64,000 nt of DNA, from the NCBI RefSeq assembly GCF_035938995.1, contig NZ_DASZGI010000139.1, positions 1 to 64,000 of the forward strand, written 5' to 3'. The notes under the pieces were generated by a model. It was not told the DNA's origin and ran no database searches. It saw nothing but the letters and a program-made list of their open reading frames with translations. Shown here piece after piece: positions 34,959-47,319 of the stretch; positions within the stretch are counted from its first letter, which is position 1; each line of letters starts with the position of its first letter. Position numbers and translations under genes: made by a program. This DNA is from DASZGI01 sp035938995. GTDB taxonomy: Bacteria > Actinomycetota > Actinomycetes > Streptomycetales > Catenulisporaceae.

Positions 34959-35629
34959 GGCGCCGGGGAGGCCATGCGGTACCCGATGCCGCGTACCGTC
35001 TCAATGGTGTCCTGGCCGAGCTTGCTGCGCAGGTACCTGACGTACTGGTCGACCACGTTGGAGGTGATCGGGTGGCGCGTCCCCCAGACCAGCTCGAGGA
35101 TCCCTGCGCGCTCGAGGGCTTGGCCGTGGTTGCGCATCATCAGCTCGAGGAGCACGAACTCCTTGGTCGACAGATACACCTCGGCGGGGCCGGACCAGAC
35201 GCGCCGGGAGATCGGGTCGAGGCGGATCTCGCCGACCCGCAGCTGCCGCACCGGCTGGCCGCGCGCGACTCCGGCCCGCCGGATCAGGGCTCGTACCCGC
35301 GCGCACAGCTCGCCGAAGCTGAACGGTTTGCAGAGGTAGTCGTCGGCGCCTGCGTCCAGGCCGCGAATCCGGTCGGAGACGGCGTCGCGCGCGGTCAGCA
35401 TGAGCACCGGGACCTGCCAGCCGGCGCGGCGCAGCCGGGCGCACACCTCGAAGCCGTCGAGGTCCGGGAGCACGACGTCGAGCACGGCGGCGTCGTAGTC
35501 GGCCGAGCCCGCGGTGGCCAGCGCCCGGGCCGCGTCGCCGACCAGGTCGACCGTATAGCCCTCCTCGGCGAGGCCGCGTTTGAGCAGCCCCGCCAGGTGA
35601 TCTTCATCCTCGACGATCAGTACGCGCAT
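34955..35629 (-). CDS. OmpR-family response regulator
   Basis: 224 residues. The receiver domain runs from MRVLIVEDEDHLAGLL, with the phosphoacceptor Asp in AAVLDVVLPDLDG (near residue 51) and Lys in YLCKPFSFGEL. The C-terminal winged helix has the usual LSTKEFVLLELMM and SNVVDQYVRYLRSKLG. It should bind DNA when phosphorylated by the adjacent kinase. The start is taken as ATG 35629; ATG 35638 (MHT added) is possible. TACGAT lies 9 nt before 35629 and no Shine-Dalgarno is present, which suggests a leaderless mRNA. Confidence 0.95.
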   Translation of the reverse strand: MRVLIVEDEDHLAGLLKRGLAEEGYTVDLVGDAARALATAGSADYDAAVLDVVLPDLDGFEVCARLRRAGWQVPVLMLTARDAVSDRIRGLDAGADDYLCKPFSFGELCARVRALIRRAGVARGQPVRQLRVGEIRLDPISRRVWSGPAEVYLSTKEFVLLELMMRNHGQALERAGILELVWGTRHPITSNVVDQYVRYLRSKLGQDTIETVRGIGYRMASPAP

Positions 35630-35785
35630 GGTGTGCATATCGTAATGACGACGCACAGTGCACGCCATACTGAACAATATTACGCGTTCCGAACAACATT
35701 CACATACGCGAATGCGTTCGAGATGGAGACGACCACCGGCCCGAGCAGCACGGTATCCGAATCGCGCCGCCGCGTCAGGATGCGC

Positions 35786-36526
35786 CTACTTGACCGGCCG
35801 CCCGAACTTCAGGCGCCACGGGGTCAGGGCCGACTCGAGCTGGACCTTCAGGCTCATCTTCGACACGCCCTCGGCCCGCTCGGAGAAGGTGATCGGGACC
35901 TCGGCGATGGAGTAGCCAGCGCGCACGGCCCGGTAGTTCATCTCCACCTGGAAGCTGTAACCGTTGCTGCGGATGGTCTCCAGGTCGATTTTCCGCAGCG
36001 TCGCCGCGTGCCAGGCCTTGAATCCGGCGGTGGCGTCGCGCACGTGCAGGCGGAGGATCGCGTTCACGTAGAAGTTCGCCCAGGCGGACAGGGCGCGGCG
36101 GTGCCAGGGCCACTCGGCGGCGACCTTTCCGCCGGCCACGTAGCGCGAGCCGAGGACGACGCCCGCGTCGGTGGTGCGCAGGGTCTCCACCATGAGCGGG
36201 AGCACGGAGGAGGGGTGGGACAGGTCCGCGTCCATCTGGATGACGATGTCCGCGCCGTCCTCGAGCGCGTGCGTCATGCCGGTGATGTACGCGCGGCCGA
36301 GGCCGTCTTTCACCGTGCGGTGCAGCACGGCGACGTGGTTCGGCGTCTCGGCCGCCATCTTGTCCGCGACCTCGCCCGTCCCGTCCGGCGAGCTGTCGTC
36401 CACCACCAGGATCCGCAGGCCCTCCAGCGGCAGGGCCAGGAGCTGGTCAACGAGCTTGGGAAGGTTGTCCTTCTCGTTGTAGGTGGGAACGACGACCGTG
36501 ATGTGGCCGCCGGTCGACTCCGTCAT
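35786..36526 (-). CDS. Polyprenol monophosphomannose synthase-type GT2 (DPM1/Ppm1-like)
   Basis: 246 residues, the usual length of a soluble DPM1. It has ITVVVPTYNEKDNLPKLVD, RILVVDDSSPDGTGEVAD, the metal-binding DIVIQMDADLSHPSSVLP, LGSRYVAGGKVAAEWPWHRR, DATAGFKAW and the late PITFSERAEGVSKMS motif, all diagnostic for the family. It transfers mannose (or another sugar) from the GDP-sugar to polyprenyl phosphate on the inner membrane face, feeding GT-C enzymes outside the membrane such as the one at 26196-28247 and protein O-mannosylation. There is no fused apolipoprotein N-acyltransferase domain as in some mycobacterial Ppm1. ATG 36526 has AAGGGG upstream. Confidence 0.92.
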   Translation of the reverse strand: MTESTGGHITVVVPTYNEKDNLPKLVDQLLALPLEGLRILVVDDSSPDGTGEVADKMAAETPNHVAVLHRTVKDGLGRAYITGMTHALEDGADIVIQMDADLSHPSSVLPLMVETLRTTDAGVVLGSRYVAGGKVAAEWPWHRRALSAWANFYVNAILRLHVRDATAGFKAWHAATLRKIDLETIRSNGYSFQVEMNYRAVRAGYSIAEVPITFSERAEGVSKMSLKVQLESALTPWRLKFGRPVK

Positions 36527-36746
36527 GTTCGATGGCCCCTTGTCAGATCTGCGTAACACACGAACCGCGGCGCCGAGCCAGTGGCGCGGCGGTTTCTTCT
36601 TGTGCGCAGACCTTACACGTAGGGAGTGAAAAATCTCCGGGAGGTCCAGGCTCGCCCGACCGACCGCAGACGTCTGAGTCAGACGGCGCCCGGAGCCGGG
36701 CGCCCGCCCGCGTGCGCCCGGCCGGGCCGCGTGCTTCGATGGGGGC

Positions 36747-37754
36747 ATGACCGGCTCGGACACGATGGAGGCGTGGGCCGTACACGAACCCGGCCCGATC
36801 GCCTCCAAACCGCTGCACCGGGCGCGCCGCGCGGTGCCCGAGCCCGACCCTGGCGGCCTGCTGGTGCAGGTCGAGGCCTGTGGTGTCTGCCGAACCGACC
36901 TGCACCTGGCCGAGGGCGACCTGCCACCCCGCTCCCCCGACCGCACGCCGGGCCACGAGGCGGTCGGCCGCGTGGTCGCGCTCGGCGCCGACACGGCCGG
37001 TTTCGCTCCCGGCGACCGGGTCGGCATCGCCTGGCTGGCGCACACCTGCGGGGTGTGCGCGTACTGCCGCCGCGGCGCGGAGAATCTGTGCCCGAACTCC
37101 CAGTACACCGGCTGGGATATCGACGGTGGTTACGCCGAATACGCCACCGTGGACGCCCGCTACGCCTATCGGCTGCCCGACGACGTCCCGGCCGAACAGC
37201 TCGCACCGCTGCTGTGTGCGGGCATCATCGGGTACCGCGCGCTCAAGCGCGCCGATCTGCCGCCCGGCGGACGACTTGGCCTGTACGGATTCGGCGCGTC
37301 AGCGCACATCACCGCGCAGCTCGCCATGGCGTCGGGCGCCACGGTGCACGTGGTCACGCGGTCGGCGGAGGCTCGCCGCCTCGCGTTGGACCTGGGTGCG
37401 GCCTCGGCGGGGGACGCGCCGCCCGAGCCGCTCGATTCGGCGATCCTGTTCGCTCCGGCGGGCGCCCTGGTGCCGATCGCACTCGAGGCGCTCGACCGCG
37501 GCGGCACGCTCGCGATCGCCGGGATCCACCTGAGCGCGATTCCGCCGCTCGATTATGAGCGGCACCTGTTCCAGGAGCGCACCGTGCGCAGCGTGACCGC
37601 GAACACCCGTGAGGACGGGCGCGAACTGCTCGCTCTCGCGCAGGAATCCCTGCCGCGCCTCGCGGTGACCCGCTACGCGATGCGGGACGCCGACAAGGCC
37701 CTCGCCGACCTCGCCGCCGGAATGGTCACGGGCGTCGCCGTGCTGGTTGTCTGA
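36747..37754 (+). CDS. Zinc-dependent alcohol dehydrogenase (AdhP/Adh-A-like)
   Basis: 335 residues. Catalytic zinc residues are in ACGVCRTDLH and PGHEAVGRV; the structural zinc Cys cluster is CGVCAYCRRGAENLC. The Rossmann GxGxxG is altered to LGLYGFGASAHITAQLA, as in the family. It oxidises alcohols or reduces aldehydes with NAD(P). ATG 36747 follows GGGGG closely; ATG 36762 is an alternative. It is convergent with the ccr operon and stands alone. A structured RNA element occupies the gap beyond its stop, on the opposite strand. Function in the ccr-linked lipid pathway is not established. Confidence 0.92.
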   Translation: MTGSDTMEAWAVHEPGPIASKPLHRARRAVPEPDPGGLLVQVEACGVCRTDLHLAEGDLPPRSPDRTPGHEAVGRVVALGADTAGFAPGDRVGIAWLAHTCGVCAYCRRGAENLCPNSQYTGWDIDGGYAEYATVDARYAYRLPDDVPAEQLAPLLCAGIIGYRALKRADLPPGGRLGLYGFGASAHITAQLAMASGATVHVVTRSAEARRLALDLGAASAGDAPPEPLDSAILFAPAGALVPIALEALDRGGTLAIAGIHLSAIPPLDYERHLFQERTVRSVTANTREDGRELLALAQESLPRLAVTRYAMRDADKALADLAAGMVTGVAVLVV

Positions 37755-37780
37755 CCTGATCCGAGCCCGAAAAGCAGGCA

Positions 37781-37947
37781 GCCCGCAGGTTACTTCCCGG
37801 TCGGCTCCGCCGCGGATTCCTCCACGTGCGGTCGCCGACCAGGCACCGGGGACGATGCCGGTGAACCTGCGGGCCGGGTGACTGCTGGTTATTCGCCCGC
37901 CGCCCTAGCCTTCAGGCGAGGTCGAACCTCATCGGCGGGCAGGGCGG
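37781..37947 (-). ncRNA. Candidate structured RNA: three-way junction plus competing stems after a leader ORF
   Basis: An 11-bp perfect stem, GCCCGCAGGTT (37781-37791) with AACCTGCGGGC (37864-37874), encloses two arms: GGTCGGC/GCCGACC (37799-37805 with 37834-37840) and CACCGG/CCGGTG (37844-37849 with 37858-37863). Nearer the leader ORF, GCCCGCCG/CGGCGGGC (37895-37902 with 37933-37940) competes with GCCGCCCT/AGGGCGGC (37899-37906 with 37941-37948), sharing 37899-37902; the second one abuts the leader stop codon. A hairpin GAGGT-CGA-ACCTC lies inside. I cannot match it to a known riboswitch class. Read on the minus strand it follows the promoter and leader at 37948-38046; no protein gene follows it. 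Confidence 0.5.
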
Positions 37948-37986
37948 CTAGCGGACAGCCACCTCACGCGTCCTGAAACTACTCAA
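37948..37986 (-). CDS. 12-codon leader ORF with perfect Shine-Dalgarno
   Basis: TTG at 37986 opens a 12-residue peptide, (M)SSFRTREVAVR, ending TAG at 37950-37948. Upstream GAAAGGAGGTGATCC (38005-37991) is fully complementary to the 16S rRNA 3' end, an unusually strong ribosome site. The peptide is too short to be an enzyme, and its stop codon overlaps one arm of two competing hairpins, the arrangement expected for translation-controlled attenuation. Expression is inferred from promoter plus ribosome site. Confidence 0.5.
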   Translation of the reverse strand: MSSFRTREVAVR

Positions 37987-38017
37987 GTCAGGATCACCTC
38001 CTTTCGGTGTGCGTTGA

Positions 38018-38046
38018 ACATTAGACGCGGGTCCGGTCCTGTGCAA
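38018..38046 (-). promoter_or_regulatory. Near-consensus promoter of the orphan leader RNA
   Basis: TTGCAC (38046-38041) and TAATGT (38023-38018) are exactly 17 bp apart on the minus strand, predicting a start near 38011, a few nt before the Shine-Dalgarno. It lies 20-48 nt beyond the ccr stop codon. Such a strong sigma-70 match is rare in this window. Confidence 0.55.
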
Positions 38047-38065
38047 CGCAATTCCCACCGGCTGC

Positions 38066-39412
38066 TCAGCAGCTCGCGTGGTCGCGGAAGGTGCGCAGAC
38101 GCTCCTCCCCCACCTGCTCGCGCAGCAGCGGATCATCGACGCCCAGCCCCTCGCGCGGCGCCAGGCACAGCACACCGACCTTGCCCGCGTGGGTGTTGAG
38201 CTGGACCGCCCGGGTCGCCTCGGCCACCTGCTCGAACGGATGGACCCGCGAGAGCGCCGGAACGATCAAGCCGAGCTCGAGCAGCCGATTGGCCTCCACC
38301 GACTCGTGGTAGTTGGCGCCGTGGCTGCCGATGACCCGCTTGAGCTTCATCCAGAGGTAGCGGTTGTCGTATTGGTGGGTGTATCCGGTGCTCGATCCGC
38401 AGGTGACGACGACCCCGCCGCGCCGGGCGACGAACACGGAGGCGCCGAAGGTGTTGCGCCCCACGTGCTCGAAGACGACGTGCGGGTCCTCCCCCACCCG
38501 CTTGCGGATCGCCGAGCCCAGCTCGCGCCAGGCCTGCGTCGAGTCCGCCTCCGCGCCGCCGTCGGTGAACCCGAGCTCCTGCCGGTTGATCACGTGCCGG
38601 CAGCCGAGGCGGTCGAGCAGGTCGGCCTTGTCCGCGCTGCCGACCACGCCGACCGGGATGCCGCCGGCCCGCAGCACGAGCTGTACCGCGTACGCGCCGA
38701 GGCCGCCGGTCGCCCCCCAGATCAGCACCACGTCGCCCATCTTGATCCGGGCGCCGTGGTCCCCGATCAGCATCCGGTAGGCCGTGCCCAGGCACAGCGT
38801 GTTGCACGCGGCCTCCTCCCACGTCAGGTGCGCCGGCTTGCGCACCAGCTGGGTGGCCCGCACCAGCGCGTAGTCGCCGAAAGCCCCGAAGTTGGTCTCG
38901 AAGCCCCAGGCCAGCTGGCGGCTGGAGAGCATGCCGTCCTGCTGGGCGCCGGACTCCTGCTCGTCGATCACCGGGGGCGCGATCACGACCTTGTCGCCGG
39001 CCTTCCAATGCCGCACCGCGGCCCCGACCCGCACCACGACGCCGGCCGCGTCCGAGCCGATGACCTGGTAGTCCCGGTCGTGCCGGGCGTCCCAGCCGCC
39101 GTGCCGCGCCAGATCGCGCAGGAAGCGGAAGGTGGGTACGGGCTCGAAGGTCGCGGACCACACGGTGTTGTAGTTCACCGCGGCGGCCATCACCGCGACC
39201 AGCACCTCGTCGGGCGCGAGCTCGGGTGTCGGGACGTCGCCGACGTGGATGCTGCGGCGCACGTCCTTGTCCTTGGCGCCGGTGAAGATCTCCTGGTCCT
39301 CGCGGCGCAGGAACGCGGCCCGGTAGGTGTCGGGCAGCGGGCAGGCCTCGAGCTCCCCGGGGTCCGCCCCGGAGAGGACCGCCTCACTCAGGGCACTGAC
39401 GGCGTTGCTCAT
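38066..39412 (-). CDS. ccr: Crotonyl-CoA carboxylase/reductase
   Basis: 448 residues, the normal Ccr length. It is a medium-chain dehydrogenase with NADPH site VLIWGATGGLGAYAVQLVLR and the CO2-pocket residues of the family visible: Asn in AAVNYNTVWSA, Phe-Glu in LAWGFETNFGAFG and His in IGSHGANYHES. It reductively carboxylates 2-enoyl-CoA to alkylmalonyl-CoA, classically crotonyl-CoA to ethylmalonyl-CoA. ATG 39412 is chosen (GGAAGGGA 9 nt upstream); GTG 39439, directly after the previous stop, is possible. It is the last of four genes after FadD32-like, Pks13-like and antigen-85-like proteins. Here it probably supplies the branched extender for the PKS rather than, or besides, serving the ethylmalonyl-CoA pathway; no meaA follows. 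Confidence 0.93.
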   Translation of the reverse strand: MSNAVSALSEAVLSGADPGELEACPLPDTYRAAFLRREDQEIFTGAKDKDVRRSIHVGDVPTPELAPDEVLVAVMAAAVNYNTVWSATFEPVPTFRFLRDLARHGGWDARHDRDYQVIGSDAAGVVVRVGAAVRHWKAGDKVVIAPPVIDEQESGAQQDGMLSSRQLAWGFETNFGAFGDYALVRATQLVRKPAHLTWEEAACNTLCLGTAYRMLIGDHGARIKMGDVVLIWGATGGLGAYAVQLVLRAGGIPVGVVGSADKADLLDRLGCRHVINRQELGFTDGGAEADSTQAWRELGSAIRKRVGEDPHVVFEHVGRNTFGASVFVARRGGVVVTCGSSTGYTHQYDNRYLWMKLKRVIGSHGANYHESVEANRLLELGLIVPALSRVHPFEQVAEATRAVQLNTHAGKVGVLCLAPREGLGVDDPLLREQVGEERLRTFRDHASC

Positions 39413-39439
39413 GTCTGCATATCCCTTCCACTTTTGCAC

Positions 39440-40488
39440 TCAGCCGGGCAGGCCGAGCGCCGCGGCCAGCAGCGGCCACGAGGTGACGAACTCGCGCCGC
39501 CAGGAGTCCCAGTCGTGCACCCCGCCGGGGTAGAAATCGGTCTGGACCGGTATGCCGAGCACCTTCAGCCGGTCCGCGAAGGCCTGCGCCTGCGGCCAGA
39601 CGGCGCTTTCGAGCGTCGCGCCGACCTGGTTGTCCGCCGGCTCGCCGACCCCGCTGCCGGCGGACACGAACAGGGACGTGAAACGCAGCTCGGTGGCCAG
39701 CGCGTAGGGGTTCTCGGCGGTCCAGACCTGCGCTTCGCCGGTCGGGTCGCCCCAGAGGGAGTCGGGTTGCAGCTTCTCCCTGGACACGATCGCCTGGATC
39801 ACGCCCGGGATGCCCGGGTACGTCGTGTCGAGGATGCCGCTGTAGGACGCTGCGGCGGTGAACGAGCCGGGGTGGTGCGCCGCCATCGCCATCGCGCCGT
39901 AGCCGCCGGTCGACACCCCGGCGACCGCGCGCACCGTGCTCGCCCGGTAGCCGCGCTCGAGCAGCTGCATCAGCTCGGTGCTTTCGAAGTACTCGTAGTC
40001 GGGAGCGCCCTTGCCGCCGCTCCACCAGCGGGTGGGGAAGCCGGTCGGACCGGCCGACGGCATGACGACGATCACGTCCTTGTCGGCGGTGAAGGACTCG
40101 ATGGTGGTCTCGCGCGTCCACGAGGTGTAGTCGTCGTGTGCGCCCTGCAGGAGGTAGAGGACCGGCCACGTGCGCTTGGCGTGCGCGGACCAGCCGAGCG
40201 GCAGCAGCATCCTGACCGGGACGGCGTCCCCGACCGCGGGCGACTCGATCTCGAGGTCCACCATGCGCGGGTCGAGCTGCGTCTCGGTGGCCACGAACGC
40301 GCCATCATCCGCCGCGACGCTCGGCGCTGGTGTCGGTGCTGGCGTCGGAGCCGCCGCGTGCGTGGCGCTCGCCGACGGCGCGGGCTGCGGCGAGCTTGTC
40401 GCGGCTGCGGGAGCTGCCACAGCACCGACGCAGAGCGCGATGACGCACCCGAGAACACTGATCATTCGCTGTGCGGCCATGGCTATCC

Positions 40489-40492
<4 letters not shown>
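39440..40492 (-). CDS. Secreted antigen-85-like / esterase-D-family acyl esterase or acyltransferase
   Basis: 350 residues. The N-terminal signal peptide (VLGCVIALCVGAVAAPAAA) is followed by a Pro/Ala/Thr linker and an alpha/beta hydrolase domain. Nucleophile Ser is in AGVSTGGYGAMAMAA, catalytic His in PGGVHDWDSWRREF. Segments VLYLLQGAHDDYTSW, VIVVMPSAGPTGFPT and STELMQLLERGYRAST are laid out as in mycobacterial Ag85/FbpD, which transfer mycolic acid between trehalose units outside the cell. ATG 40492 overlaps the Pks13-like stop (ATGA), so it is coupled to the enzyme that would make its substrate. An acyltransferase acting on glycolipid or polysaccharide outside the membrane is the best guess; a plain esterase cannot be excluded. 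Confidence 0.87.
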
Positions 40493-44873
<4,381 letters not shown>

Positions 44874-44877
<4 letters not shown>

Positions 44878-46682
44878 AGGAACCCCTCCCTCGTTCGCGC
44901 GGTGTAGTCGCCGCGCAGGTAGGCGGCGCGGCAGGCGCTGCGCGAGACCTTGTTGCTCGACGTGCGGGGAATCGACCCCGGGGGCACCAGCACGAGCCGG
45001 TCGAGCCGCAGGCCGTGCGCCGCGGCGACCCGAGCGCGGGCGGCCCGCTCGGCGACCGCGCGGCGGCTCGCGTCGTTCGTCAGGTCCCTGCGCTGCTCGG
45101 CGACCGCGACGACGAGTTCGCCGGCGTCGCCGGGCACCGAGAACACGGCGGCCCGGCCGTGGTGGCCGCCGCCGAGGGCGCACTGCACGGTCTCCTCGAC
45201 GTCCTGCGGGTAGTGGTTGCGGCCGTCCACGATCAGCAGATCCTTGAGACGCCCGGTGACCAGCAGCCGGCCGTCGTGCATCGCCCCGAGGTCGCCGGTG
45301 CGCAGCCACGGCCGGTCGCCCGCGTCGGGCAGCACGGCGCCGAAGACCTCAGCGCTCTGTTCGACGCGCTTCCAGTACCCGGAGGCGACGTTCGGCCCGC
45401 GCACGACGATCTCGCCGACGACGTCCTGCGGAAGGATCTCCGACGTCCCGGGCCGGACGATTTCCAGCTCCTGGCCGACCGGCACGCCGCACCCGACCAG
45501 GGAGGTGACCTCCCCGTCCCCGTCGGAGGCCGTCGCGTCGTCTGCTACCTCGATCCGTCCCTCGGCCAGCGCGGCGCGGCGGCACACGACGGCGCGGGGC
45601 GGCTCGGCCGGCCCGTCGGAGGCCACGAACACGGTGGCTTCGGCGAGCCCGTACGACGGACAGTGCACTTCGGGCCGCAGGCCGCCGACCTCGAACGCCT
45701 CCGAGAACCGGCGCACGGTGTCGGCTCGGACCGGCTCGCTCCCGTTGACCAGGGCGCGAACCCGGCCGAGGCTCAGCTCGGCGGCGACGGCCGGGCTGAC
45801 TTTGGCGGCGCAGTAGTCGTAGGCGAAGTTCGGCGCGGCCGACAGCACTCCCGGATAGGTGCTCAGCAGCCGGAGCCAGCGCTCGGGCCGGGCGAGGAAA
45901 GCGATCGGGTCCATGAGCACCGAGGGAAAGCCGCCCACCAGCGGCGCCGCGACGCTCAGCAGCAGGCCCATGTCGTGGAACAGCGGCAGCCAGCCGACCG
46001 AGGCCACCGGGGCGCTCGCGCCGTCGACCTCGTCGAGGTCCTCGGCTCCGCGCCGGGCGTCGAACACCCCGAACGCGGTCAGGGCCTGCTTCCCGTTCGC
46101 GACCACATTGCGGTGGGTGATCATGGCCCCGGTCGGAGTCCGGGTCGAACCGGAGGTGTATTGGAGGTACGCGATCTCGTCCGGATCGACCGGCTCCGCC
46201 TCCCGCCGCCCCGACTGCGCACCGCATTCATCCATGCGTACCAGTCGTGTCCGGCCGACCGCCGAGTTCGGGTCGGCGGCCTGCACCACAGCCGCCCCCG
46301 CAGCGTCGACCAGCACACACGCGGGCTCGCAGTCGTCGAGCACAGCCTCGACGCGGTTCTCGTGGCCTGGCAGGTCCGGCGGGAACAGCGGGACGGCGAT
46401 CACCCGGGCGAGCAGGCAGCCGAGGAAGCCGGTAACGTAATCCAGACCCTGTGGCAGCAGCACCGCGACCCGGTCGCCAGGTCCGGCGACGCGGCTGACC
46501 GCGGCGGCGACGCCGTGCGCCCGCGCGCTGAGCTGGCTCCAGGTGAGCGTGCGGTGACGCCCGGCCGAGCGGGAGTCGGGGAAGTCCACGAACGTGAAGG
46601 CGCGCCGGTGCCCGCGGGTGGCGGCCCAGTGGTGGAGCAGGTCGGTGACCGACGGCTCCTGCGCGGTCGATTCAAGCAGCAT
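44874..46682 (-). CDS. FadD32-like long-chain fatty acyl-AMP ligase (FAAL)
   Basis: 602 residues of the adenylate-forming family. FAAL/FadD32 signatures: AVPLFPPDLPGHENRVEAVL, YLQYTSGSTRTPTGAMITH (ATP-binding), WLPLFHDMGLL, SAAPNFAYDY, LVNGSEPVRADT, PSYGLAEATVFVA, DGRNHYPQDVEETVQ and a C-terminal IPRTSSNKVSRSACR with the catalytic-type Lys. These segments parallel mycobacterial FadD32 closely. It activates a fatty acid as acyl-AMP and hands it to the N-terminal ACP of the Pks13-like enzyme encoded next, whose start overlaps its stop (ATGA). ATG 46682 has GAGGGAAG 9 nt upstream. It is the first gene of the operon; an inverted repeat sits just upstream. Confidence 0.93.
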
Positions 46683-46713
46683 GTTGAGTGACTTCCCTCG
46701 ATGACAAGAGCAT

Positions 46714-46752
46714 GATCTTCATAACTAACTGAACGTCATTTCCGTGAAGATC
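46714..46752. promoter_or_regulatory. Inverted repeat upstream of the FAAL-PKS operon
   Basis: GATCTTCA (46714-46721) and TGAAGATC (46745-46752) form 8-bp arms, 23 bp apart, lying 32-70 bp upstream of the FAAL start codon. They could be two half-sites of an operator or a stem in the 5' leader. Confidence 0.4.
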
Positions 46753-46924
46753 GCATCATGTGCTGACCGAATGGGTGACGAGAATCGGCTGGAAGTGTCG
46801 CCCCACGCGGGAAATGAGCCCGAATCAGACGCCGGTCAGCTGCGCAGACGTCGTGAAGATCCGCATCGCGAATAAGGTTCGCGCGACGATCAGCGGGCTC
46901 AATATGCACCGCATTGTTAACGTG

Positions 46925-46938
46925 TCGACAATTGTCGA
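46925..46938. promoter_or_regulatory. 14-bp perfect palindrome
   Basis: TCGACAATTGTCGA, a perfect palindrome in the AT-rich segment between FAAL and FUSC. Its AATT core within a GC-rich genome suggests a protein-binding site. Confidence 0.35.
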
Positions 46939-46990
46939 GAAGTCGGTTCGCCAACCGAGCCGATCCGACTAAGAACACGCCGCCAGCCGA

Positions 46991-47008
46991 CCGGGTGCGC
47001 GCACCCGG
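46991..47008. promoter_or_regulatory. 18-bp perfect palindrome
   Basis: CCGGGTGCGCGCACCCGG is self-complementary over 18 bp, 7 bp before the possible small ORF at 47016. It could be an operator or form a hairpin in RNA. Confidence 0.3.
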
Positions 47009-47015
47009 ATGCCTC

Positions 47016-47213
47016 GTGAACGATTGCTACGCCGAGCCGCCCCCACTAGGCCCGCCACCGCACGTGGTCGTCCCGCCCACCACCGCGGACGTGCTGACTG
47101 CGCTAGTTCGCGCGGGACACGGCTACCTGGTCGAACCGGTCTGCGCACCCACCACCGCACAGCCGTTCACGCCGGTCGCGGGCGTGCCCTCGACCGTCTA
47201 CAAGACCCTGTGA
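47016..47213 (+). CDS. Doubtful 65-residue ORF
   Basis: GTG 47016 opens 65 residues starting (V)NDCYAEPPPLGPPPHVVVPP and ending STVYKTL. It is rich in Pro, Val and Thr, without recognisable domain, and has no clear Shine-Dalgarno. It lies between two palindromes and the FUSC gene. It may be a small real gene, a remnant, or chance; I lean toward not real. Confidence 0.2.
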   Translation: MNDCYAEPPPLGPPPHVVVPPTTADVLTALVRAGHGYLVEPVCAPTTAQPFTPVAGVPSTVYKTL

Positions 47214-47319
47214 CCGATCTCCATCGGCCTGCCGCCTGTGTGAAATTACAGCTCATGTGAGCCGAGACACTTGCCCGCTCAACTTCTCACGGGACGCGTG
47301 ATCGGGTACTCCTTACATC

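Larger units (their letters stand above)
46683..47319. other. AT-richer intergenic region with several palindromes
   Basis: About 640 bp between the divergent FAAL and FUSC genes, visibly poorer in GC than its surroundings at 46690-46980. It holds an inverted repeat (46714-46752), a 14-bp palindrome (46925-46938), an 18-bp palindrome (46991-47008) and one doubtful small ORF (47016-47213). It probably carries the promoters for both flanking transcription units. I see no RNA gene. Confidence 0.6.

Noticed and set aside
32079..35339. Very long plus-strand open frame opposite the monooxygenase and two-component genes
   Set aside because: It spans three real minus-strand genes, is low in hydrophobic structure and has no motifs.
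37781..37874. Cobalamin, TPP or c-di-AMP (ydaO) riboswitch identity for the three-way junction
   Set aside because: I looked for the conserved boxes of these classes on both strands and did not find them; the element is left unassigned.
37991..38005. 16S rRNA 3'-end fragment on the plus strand
   Set aside because: GGATCACCTCCTTTC equals the rRNA tail only because the minus strand has a full-length Shine-Dalgarno; flanks are not rRNA.
46736..46978. 80-codon open frame on the minus strand (and a 70-codon one on the plus strand) upstream of FAAL
   Set aside because: No Shine-Dalgarno or family likeness; the segment contains palindromes and is better read as regulatory.
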